Shown: positions 1 through 5,406 of the stretch, in pieces
Numbering within the stretch: position 1 is the first letter of the stretch
Layout of the letters: each line of letters begins with the position of its first letter
Assembly (NCBI GenBank): GCA_035299425.1
Contig: DATGWP010000051.1
Coordinates: 1 to 22,074 of the forward strand
Length of the DNA: 22,074 nucleotides
Source: Bog-950 sp035299425
GTDB taxonomy: Bacteria; Bacteroidota; Bacteroidia; Chitinophagales; LD1
Reading direction: 5' to 3'
The notes under the pieces: model-generated
Told to the model about the DNA's origin: nothing
What the model saw: the letters and a program-made list of their open reading frames with translations, nothing else
The model's database searches: none
Made by a program: the position numbers and the translations under genes

Positions 1-123
1 TGCTCGCCGATATAGTAAAATTTCTCTGCGGCGTTTGTCGCTTGGTGCGAAGGGCCGAGAGAAGGCATTGGTTGTTGTGAGCTAGTGTGTATGCAAACTT
101 GGCGGCACAAGCAGGCGTGTATC

Positions 124-154
124 GACTTCCGAAGTTTTTTCAACTTCGGAAGTC
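124..154. repeat. 13-bp perfect inverted repeat
   Basis: GACTTCCGAAGTT (124-136) is followed by a 5-nt TTTTC loop and its exact reverse complement (142-154). One arm, AACTTCGGAAGTC, recurs alone at 5094-5106 in another gene-free repeat region. It could be a hairpin terminator, since no other role is visible, or part of a dispersed intergenic repeat. No gene ends immediately beside it. Confidence 0.6.
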
Positions 155-194
155 TTTGAGCCACTAAGCACCGGCACCCGTTGACCGGGCTGCC

Positions 195-240
195 CGGCTG
201 TTATCCCTCCCCTTGGGGAGGTAAGGTGGGGGATGGCTGT
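195..240 (+). repeat. Solo copy of the DUF559-associated G/C repeat
   Basis: This segment matches, in the same order, the repeat unit that flanks the DUF559 nuclease gene at 15427-15934. It has CGGCTGTTATCCCTCCCC, then a CCTCCCC/GGGGAGG stem, then GGTAAGGTGGGGGAT and GGCTGTT. Compared with the right-hand cassette copy (reverse complement of 15891-15934) it differs at only a few positions. No nuclease gene is adjacent, so it is a solo copy. Confidence 0.7.
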
Positions 241-245
241 TGTAT

Positions 246-351
246 CAGGCCTACAGGGCCTAACTCTCTCAGCACAGGCAGAAGGCCTCACGGGTTTAAT
301 TAAGCCCTGCAAGGGTGCGATTGTAGTGTATGTGCAGATTTGCCAGCACAA
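246..351 (+). repeat. Direct repeat unit, copy A
   Basis: A 25-bp core at 264-288 (CTCTCTCAGCACAGGCAGAA and five more bases) is identical to 1389-1413. The similarity extends on both sides with small gaps: AGGCCTnCAGGGC upstream, and AAGCCCTG, GTGTATG and GCCAGCACA downstream. The two copies lie about 1.1 kb apart in the same orientation, on either side of the membrane protein gene at 405-1187 and the gene remnant above it. Confidence 0.65.
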
Positions 352-404
352 ACAGCTACTTACTTGCGCTAAAGGGGGTTAGGTAGAGCGTTGTAAAGAG
401 GGAA

Positions 405-1187
405 TTAATTCCCCCCGGGTGCAGGAGCATTGCGATAAAAGTCAAGCCAGTCAAGTATTGCAATTTCTCTCTGTGACAATACGAAATAATCTGATTGAAA
501 TTTGGTTATAACCAAACCTTGTTCTGATAAAGGAATTAATACTAATGAATCTGATAAAATATATAATTTAGATTTCGTGGTGAATGTTTTACAGACTAAA
601 TTATCATCAAATTTGCCGACTATTATATAGTCATTTTTTGAATGCGCGATTTGAATATCAGTTTTCATCGTTAAGTAAAAAATCCCTGAAATGATCGGGG
701 AAGCAACTATAATCAAAATAATATGCCCTAGATGCCACGTCGCAACTATCTGTTCTTGCTGATTTTTGCATTTTATAAAATTATGTACTAAGAAGCATAC
801 CGTTATTACATATAATAAAGCAACACCTATTATACCTTCAAGGTTAAAATTTTGCAGGTAAAAAATCATAAAACCAATGCTGCATAAAAACCATTGAAAT
901 AGCAAATTGCGAATAAATTCTGATGTTTTTTTTGTTTTAAGATAGGTTAAATTCACAGTTATGAATGATATACCAAAAATTAAAAGTCCTATAATAAATG
1001 AGTACACAAATTTTGTTGGTTCAGGCTTTACAAGATAAAAAGGAATCTCCCACACTAAGGCTATTAGAAAGTCTTGTATGTATGTACATATTACTATTAT
1101 GATAGGGATGCCTGCAATCCAAACGGTCTTATCATAAAGGAAACTTCTTAAAAAGGCCGCGAGCCGCTTGTTGTTTGATATTTGCAT
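405..1187 (-). CDS. Hypothetical five-helix membrane protein
   Basis: This is a 260-residue protein that I do not recognise. It has five likely membrane helices, at about residues 21-45, 60-83, 95-112, 116-138 and 151-174. A C-terminal soluble domain of about 85 residues follows, rich in Ile, Leu and Lys. The base composition is clearly AT-rich, with codons such as ATA, AAA and TTT favoured. This differs from the GC-richer genes after 5407 and suggests acquired DNA. The ATG follows the stop codon of a truncated frame by only two bases (stop 1190-1192), so it was probably the second gene of an operon whose first gene has been lost. An immunity or accessory membrane role is possible, but nothing in the sequence proves it. 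Confidence 0.7.
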   Translation of the reverse strand: MQISNNKRLAAFLRSFLYDKTVWIAGIPIIIVICTYIQDFLIALVWEIPFYLVKPEPTKFVYSFIIGLLIFGISFITVNLTYLKTKKTSEFIRNLLFQWFLCSIGFMIFYLQNFNLEGIIGVALLYVITVCFLVHNFIKCKNQQEQIVATWHLGHIILIIVASPIISGIFYLTMKTDIQIAHSKNDYIIVGKFDDNLVCKTFTTKSKLYILSDSLVLIPLSEQGLVITKFQSDYFVLSQREIAILDWLDFYRNAPAPGGN

Positions 1188-1189
1188 TG

Positions 1190-1342
1190 TTACCTTTTTG
1201 ATCGTAATCCTAATTGCGCCCGGCGCTTGTGGTAGATCTGCTCACGCTCTTCGTCTGTAGCTTTAGAATTATCATCTTTTATAGTATACCACGAATGTAA
1301 TATTTTTGGTAAGTATAATCGCGCCGTATCAGCTTTGGCAAG
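1190..1342 (-). pseudogene. C-terminal remnant of an unidentified gene
   Basis: This minus-strand frame is not long enough to stand as a gene. It reads through about 50 codons with normal coding character, ending ...EEREQIYHKRRAQLGLRSKR and a TAA stop at 1190-1192. It has two adjacent TAG codons at its upstream edge (1343-1348) and no usable start. Its stop lies two bases before the ATG of the membrane protein gene, a spacing typical of operons. The break is near the repeat unit at 1371-1485. I infer that it is the tail of a gene whose 5' part was deleted or displaced. The protein family is not recognised. Confidence 0.5.
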
Positions 1343-1370
1343 CTACTAGTGCAAAATTAATCTCCGAGTT

Positions 1371-1485
1371 TAGGCCTGCAGGGCTTACCTCTCTCAGCAC
1401 AGGCAGAAGGCCTGTGTAAATGAACGGGTGTAGTTAAGCCCTGTAAGTGCGCAGTAGCACGGTGTATGCTAAATAGCCAGCACAT
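1371..1485 (+). repeat. Direct repeat unit, copy B
   Basis: This is the second copy of the unit at 246-351, with an identical 25-bp core at 1389-1413 and gapped similarity to about 1485. It ends in a 31-bp imperfect hairpin (1476-1506) whose outer arms GCCAGC/GCTGGC and inner arms ATTAGC/GCTAAT pair. The truncated frame at 1190-1342 stops being open about 30 bp from this copy. Confidence 0.65.
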
Positions 1486-1669
1486 TAGCCCGGCGCTAAT
1501 GCTGGCCTACAGAAGACGGGTTAGATATCTTGAGAAGAATAAGAAAAAGGATTTGGTTCCTTATGACCTGCGCCAACAAATAACTTTAACAAAATGTAGC
1601 CTTTCGGGCGAGGAAACTTTAATAAATGCAGATCATTATTGCGCATGTTTTAATTATCTGGAAAACTGA
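1466..1669 (+). CDS. Doubtful small ORF, 67 residues
   Basis: This is a basic 67-residue frame with the run RRRVRYLEKNKKK near its start and a CSLSGEET...ADHYC stretch at its end. Its first dozen codons lie inside the hairpin of repeat copy B, so the start is suspect. The part after about 1507 could be the surviving 3' end of an older gene. It sits 27 bases upstream of the next gene on the same strand. I do not recognise it, and it may be a remnant rather than a working gene. Confidence 0.2.
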   Translation: MLNSQHISPALMLAYRRRVRYLEKNKKKDLVPYDLRQQITLTKCSLSGEETLINADHYCACFNYLEN

Positions 1670-1696
1670 TTTTTATAACTGAATAAATAAGTGAAT

Positions 1697-2926
1697 ATGA
1701 AAAAAATCATACTTGGTTTGTTTTTGATATTTATATCCTTCCCATCAAATGCAGGTTGGTTTGATAATGTAGTTAGCACCTTTGGAAATATTGCCAATGT
1801 TGCTGTGCAGACAGTGACAGCACCTGTGCAATCTATTGTTGCTGCCGGAAACGCCGCCTTTAACGGAGGAAACCCAAACGATATCTACCGGCCGTATCAG
1901 CAAATAGCCTCTTCTGCCGGCGCCACTATACCCCAAACAGTTGGCATTATAACTCAGCCAGAAAACTATTTGATGCAACAGGCGCAGCAATTTGCTTCCG
2001 GTGTAGGCGGACCTACTGAATTTATTTTTGATATAGCAACATTTAACCAAAGGCTTACGAACCAACTTGCGCTTGCCGGCGCTAATAATATAAATGGTAT
2101 CCTCCAGGGTCAAAATCCCTTTCAAATTGTTGCCGGCCCTTTAGCTGCTGCCATAAGAGCAGCCAGAGAACGTCATTACCCCAATTCCAGACCGTTACCT
2201 GATGATGTGAAAAATGCTTTACGGGGACGGTTTAGTGAATCTGTTTTGAACCGAGCAAGGTACGCTGTTGGCTCGGTAGAAATAACTTTGCCAAATTTTA
2301 TTGGACAGGGCAAAAAATTCTTTGCCAATGATGGATATGCCGTGGTTGTAGATGATATTATAGTTTTTAATGTCAACCCGGGTTCGTATGCTCAGCAACC
2401 TTTTTGGTGGTGCCATGAAATAACGCATGTAAGGCAGTATGAAAGTATGGGTATTGAAATGTTCGCATTTAATTACCTGAAAGATTTTGGAACAAGTATT
2501 GAGAGGGACGCTGATAATAATGCTCAGTCTATTACCAATACTTCACAGATTTACCATGCTGCTTCAACTCAAAACTCTTATGATATGAGCGGTTCTGCAC
2601 AGATGCACCAGCTTGGAACAGCCCAAGAAACATTTGTTGCTCAATGTCATTTTCCAAATGATCAATTTGGCGTGATGTACCTTGTAACTAACTATGGCCG
2701 TATTGTTGCAATCAATCCTGTTGATGGCCAATGGATACATATAGGATATGCAACACCCCCTAGACTGCCTAATGTAGCGTGGTCGTACGACCTACCAAAT
2801 GCCAGGTGGAGTTATGCAGTGGGTAATGATGGTTATATTTATAATGTAACCCCGGTAACAAACCATTTTGGGCAAATAATAAATTACAACTGGACTAGAG
2901 TGGGTCACGTACAGCGATTAATTTAG
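1697..2926 (+). CDS. Secreted DUF4157-like HExxH metallopeptidase-type protein
   Basis: This is a 409-residue exported protein. I chose the ATG at 1697 over the in-frame GTG at 1691 because it begins a clean signal peptide, MKKIILGLFLIFISFPSNA, cut before GWF. The central domain (about residues 165-280) has LPDDVKNALRGRFSESVL, then HEITHVRQYE with zinc-binding H240, E241 and H244, then the downstream ERDAD that could supply a third ligand. This order is that of DUF4157-type domains, which are common beside secreted toxins and contractile injection systems. The last 90 or so residues are rich in Trp, Tyr, Asn and Gly and look like short beta repeats, possibly a binding domain. No injection-system or toxin gene is seen nearby. 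AT-rich composition and flanking repeats suggest an accessory gene. The fold assignment is from motifs only, and the substrate is unknown. Confidence 0.7.
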   Translation: MKKIILGLFLIFISFPSNAGWFDNVVSTFGNIANVAVQTVTAPVQSIVAAGNAAFNGGNPNDIYRPYQQIASSAGATIPQTVGIITQPENYLMQQAQQFASGVGGPTEFIFDIATFNQRLTNQLALAGANNINGILQGQNPFQIVAGPLAAAIRAARERHYPNSRPLPDDVKNALRGRFSESVLNRARYAVGSVEITLPNFIGQGKKFFANDGYAVVVDDIIVFNVNPGSYAQQPFWWCHEITHVRQYESMGIEMFAFNYLKDFGTSIERDADNNAQSITNTSQIYHAASTQNSYDMSGSAQMHQLGTAQETFVAQCHFPNDQFGVMYLVTNYGRIVAINPVDGQWIHIGYATPPRLPNVAWSYDLPNARWSYAVGNDGYIYNVTPVTNHFGQIINYNWTRVGHVQRLI

Positions 2927-3019
2927 TCCGCATTTGTATCTAACTGTAACTAACCCTAACGTTGCAATACATCTCACCAAGCAAGCTGTAGATATGATGC
3001 TGATAGATTGTCTTAAGGC

Positions 3020-3112
3020 AATGTGTATGCCACTTGCCAGCACAAATAGCTTTGCACGAATGCTGGGCTACTTGTGCTAAAGGGGCTAATGCCGGGCTAC
3101 ATACTTGCGAAG
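3020..3112 (+). repeat. Dispersed intergenic repeat, 'GCCAGCACA' family
   Basis: This holds GTGTATGCCACTTGCCAGCACAA, split here as GTGTATGC and CTTGCCAGCACAAA, then GGCTACTTGTGCTA and CATACTTGCG. The first part resembles 327-372 and 1461-1485. The GGCTACTTGTGCTA string recurs exactly in 4869-4925, and CATACTTGCG recurs there on the opposite strand. The family looks like mosaic imperfect hairpins. Confidence 0.5.
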
Positions 3113-3213
3113 GGGTATTAAAGGAATGGGCTATTAAAAGGAAACCCAAAGGGAATGGAAGTCTTAAGTTTAGACCTTAAGCAAAAATAAATTGAGGAAG
3201 AAGCTAATAATAG

Positions 3214-3357
3214 TTTGGGAAGCAAATAACCACTTTATTCAATTTACACAACAATTATGTTGACCTGCATCATCCAGAATATGGCAAATCGTGCGATCCC
3301 TGCATCAAAAAGGTATGGAATAAGGTAAAGGATTTCTTCCCTTTGAATGCAAGCTAA
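3214..3357 (+). pseudogene. Possible gene remnant, C-terminal tail
   Basis: A 47-codon open stretch after tandem TAA and TAG stops ends ...GKSCDPCIKKVWNKVKDFFP and a TAA at 3355-3357. The stretch contains a CDPC pair and a basic amphipathic run. No ATG opens the frame. It lies 30 bases before the next gene on the same strand. I infer decayed coding sequence; no family is recognised. Confidence 0.25.
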
Positions 3358-3387
3358 AGTTATATATTTAGTTCGTAAAACATATCA

Positions 3388-4752
3388 ATGAAACCTACTT
3401 CACAATCCATATTTGATTTATTGAATAATTCTGAATTGTTGGCTGACTTCAATAGTTTAAAGGATGCTAAACCCACTTACGAAGTAAACGAGACTACACT
3501 CGATGAAGCATATTCAAAGTTTGAACAGTTTACCTCATTAATATTAAAATTGATGGATATAGAATTATTTGATTCTATAGCAACATCAATCCGTTCGGCA
3601 CTATTGACAAATATTTCTGCGATTAGTAATAACCTCAAACGGGCTAAAAGTGTAGGTTTTAACTTTATGAATGGCAATGTCCCAAACCATTCGAATCAGA
3701 TTATAGTTAACGTAGAGGAGTTAGAGACAAATATTAGTAGAGGTAGATTGTGGGAAATAGCATTGGGTTCGAGAGAATATCAGAAGGAAGTTCTGGAGTT
3801 ATCAGAGGCAAGAAACCAATATAAAACTCTATTAGAGGAACTAAAAAATGTAGGTTTATTACATACACAATCCAATGAGCTGTTTCAGTCCACTAAGCTG
3901 TTTAACTCCCAGACTAAGGAACTTTTGGAGGAATCGTCTAAAGACTCAAATGAACTACGCTTAAGCAATACCACTGGGGCAAATCTTCTCTCGCTAATAG
4001 ACCAGTCGCACCAGAGCGCGAAACAAATAGAAGAAGACTTGGAAACTAAAAAATTAAAGGTTACTGCTTTTTACAATAACATAGAAGAATACGAAACACA
4101 AATTTCAGACAATACCGATGGATTGAATTCATACATTGCTGATACAAAAAATAAATTTCAATTGTGGATTGAAGAAAAGAATATAAATACTCAAGCTATC
4201 GTTGACAAAAATACAGGACTGCAAACAGAAATCAATACTATACTTCAAGGCGCAACCGCTGGTAAGTTATATGAAGCTTTCAAACAAAGGCAAAAAGATA
4301 TAGAAGATAACTTACAGTATTGGTTAGGAGGTGTAATTGCTACCGCAGGATTCGCAGTAGCATTGGCAGCAATATATTTATACAATGGTGAAATTGGTTG
4401 GAATAGTAAATTGATATTTAAAGTTCTATCTGCCATTCCGTTCATTGCGCTTGAATTCTTTTTAGTAAAACAGTATAATGAAAGAAAGGATTTGGTTGAG
4501 CAATATGCATTTAAAGCTGCAATATCTCTTTCGTTTTTGTCTTATAGAGAAGTAATGGATGCTGAAAGTAAACGAACAGATAATAAATCGCTCGATTTCG
4601 TAATCGAAACAGTTAGGAAAATTTACGAGCCGCCTTTTCCTAAAGAAGAATCTAAAAAGAATATAACCGATAAGTATTTAGAATTTGCAGATAAGCATAC
4701 AGATAAGGTTCTTGACATTGTAGGAAAGAAAATTGAGCAAGTAAAATCCTAA
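3388..4752 (+). CDS. Coiled-coil protein with two membrane helices
   Basis: This is a 454-residue protein. The first 300 residues or so are charged and Leu/Glu/Lys-rich, with long stretches likely to form coiled coils (roughly 110-290). Next come a small-residue motif GATAGKLYEAFKQRQKD and two membrane helices near residues 311-331 and 342-363, joined by a short loop. The last 90 residues are charged and probably cytoplasmic. A long helical domain followed by a Gly-Ala-Thr motif and paired membrane helices resembles, from memory, membrane proteins sometimes found in accessory or defence-type loci, but I cannot name a family. It stands alone, with repeat-rich gaps on both sides. Strongly AT-rich codon use sets it apart from the genes after 5407 and suggests horizontal transfer. 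Confidence 0.75.
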   Translation: MKPTSQSIFDLLNNSELLADFNSLKDAKPTYEVNETTLDEAYSKFEQFTSLILKLMDIELFDSIATSIRSALLTNISAISNNLKRAKSVGFNFMNGNVPNHSNQIIVNVEELETNISRGRLWEIALGSREYQKEVLELSEARNQYKTLLEELKNVGLLHTQSNELFQSTKLFNSQTKELLEESSKDSNELRLSNTTGANLLSLIDQSHQSAKQIEEDLETKKLKVTAFYNNIEEYETQISDNTDGLNSYIADTKNKFQLWIEEKNINTQAIVDKNTGLQTEINTILQGATAGKLYEAFKQRQKDIEDNLQYWLGGVIATAGFAVALAAIYLYNGEIGWNSKLIFKVLSAIPFIALEFFLVKQYNERKDLVEQYAFKAAISLSFLSYREVMDAESKRTDNKSLDFVIETVRKIYEPPFPKEESKKNITDKYLEFADKHTDKVLDIVGKKIEQVKS

Positions 4753-4868
4753 CCAATTAAAAAAAATAGAATACTCTCTTTGGTGAGATGGGTGGTCGTT
4801 TGCTACTCCTTATATTGAAGTATTTTCAAAATTCTGCTTGAAATTTCTTTGGAATTTTTACTGCAATT

Positions 4869-4925
4869 TTTAGCCCCCATTAGCGCAAGTATGTCGCCAG
4901 GCATTTGCGCCAGGCTACTTGTGCT
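4869..4925 (-). repeat. Dispersed intergenic repeat, 'GCCAGCACA' family
   Basis: It shares GGCTACTTGTGCTA with 3066-3079 and, on the opposite strand, CATACTTGCG with 3100-3109. It also has CATTAGCGCAAGTA, which relates to TACTTGCGCTAAAGGGG at 356-372. The internal GCCAGGC / GCGCCAGGC direct copies support a short mosaic repeat. Confidence 0.4.
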
Positions 4926-4935
4926 AGTACCAATG

Positions 4936-5029
4936 ACACACTCCTCCACCTTCCCGCTAAGGCGGAATGAAACACACCTCCTCGCGAGGCAGGCTCGCGA
5001 CTTGCAGCCCGAGGGGAGGGATAACAGCC
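4936..5029 (-). repeat. Rearranged copy of the DUF559-associated repeat
   Basis: One end (5013-5029, GGGGAGGGATAACAGCC) is identical to the corresponding end of the cassette repeat at 15917-15933. The other end (CCACCTTCCCGCTAAGG, then GATGAAAC-like bases) matches 15976-16012. In between is CCTCGCGAGG with a second CTCGCGA. It therefore combines the two repeat types seen side by side at 15891-16040. Confidence 0.55.
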
Positions 5030-5166
5030 AATACAAGATCTTTCCACGTTTCGAGTTGGTTGTAGAGAGGAGATGAGACTTTCGATTTGGAAAAACTTCG
5101 GAAGTCGGGACGGTGCAAGATGACAAAAGGGAAGGGTCAGCCCTTGCTGTTGGCTGCTTGCATTAT

Positions 5167-5201
5167 CCCCTCTGCAGAGGGGTGGCCGGTGCATGCACCG
5201 G
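5167..5201. repeat. Two adjacent 16-bp perfect palindromes
   Basis: CCCCTCTGCAGAGGGG (5167-5182) and CCGGTGCATGCACCGG (5186-5201) are each perfectly self-complementary with no loop bases, and only three bases separate them. No gene is adjacent. Cruciform, protein-binding or repeat-element roles are possible; nothing selects among them. Confidence 0.6.
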
Positions 5202-5275
5202 TCGGGGTGTGTGGCTGTTTGGCCCCCGTATTATCCTGAAACAGGCTGCCAGAAAATCAACCCCTTTTCATCTCG

Positions 5276-5298
5276 GTGTACACCCTGTGAGTGTACAC
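5276..5298. promoter_or_regulatory. Paired GTGTACAC palindromes
   Basis: Two GTGTACAC octamers lie at 5276-5283 and 5291-5298, seven bases apart (about 1.5 helical turns centre to centre). Two more copies form the arms of the hairpin at 5345-5381. Four copies in 105 bases is far above chance. A DNA-binding protein site is possible, but no divergent or downstream promoter is obvious. Confidence 0.35.
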
Positions 5299-5344
5299 GA
5301 CTTTTGTGCAAATTCCTAACAATCAATATGTTGCAAGAGGGCCT

Positions 5345-5381
5345 GGTGTACACTTTTTCAAAAATGGGAAAAGTGTACACC
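5345..5381. terminator. 13-bp hairpin after the collagen-like gene
   Basis: GGTGTACACTTTT (5345-5357) pairs exactly with AAAAGTGTACACC (5369-5381) around an 11-nt loop. The hairpin lies 25 bases beyond the stop codon of the minus-strand gene at 5407-7965, a natural place for a terminator, though no clear T-run follows on that strand. The arms contain GTGTACAC, which also occurs twice nearby, so it may have another role. Confidence 0.45.
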
Positions 5382-5406
5382 CAACTTTTACCTGCTGCAA
5401 ACAGCA

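Larger units (their letters stand above)
1..404. other. Intergenic stretch without a convincing gene
   Basis: No convincing protein-coding frame was found here. The open frame that crosses this stretch on the minus strand mostly translates repeats. The stretch holds a 13-bp perfect inverted repeat (124-154), a solo copy of the DUF559-associated repeat (195-240), and a longer repeat unit (246-351) that recurs at 1371-1485. It also holds a motif around 87-116 resembling parts of the units at 327-372 and 3020-3112. Confidence 0.6.
2927..3387. other. Gene-poor gap with repeats and coding debris
   Basis: No complete gene is seen. Positions 3020-3112 belong to the 'GCCAGCACA / GGCTACTTGTGCTA' repeat family. 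Two short in-frame tails on the plus strand look like protein ends: one closes at the TAA at 3178-3180 (...KRKPKGNGSLKFRP) and one at 3355-3357. Both lack a plausible start, so I treat the stretch as decayed gene material plus repeats. Confidence 0.5.
4753..5406. other. Gene-free, palindrome-rich region
   Basis: I see no credible gene in these 650 bases; the overlapping open frames translate repeats. The stretch contains, in order, a member of the 'GCCAGCACA' repeat family (4869-4925), a rearranged copy of the DUF559-associated repeat (4936-5029), one arm of the 124-154 palindrome (5094-5106), two adjacent 16-bp perfect palindromes (5167-5182 and 5186-5201), and four GTGTACAC sites (5276-5380). 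Confidence 0.6.

Noticed and set aside
82..351. 89-codon minus-strand frame at the left edge
   Set aside because: It translates the repeat units at 124-154, 195-240 and 246-351 and has no protein-like features.
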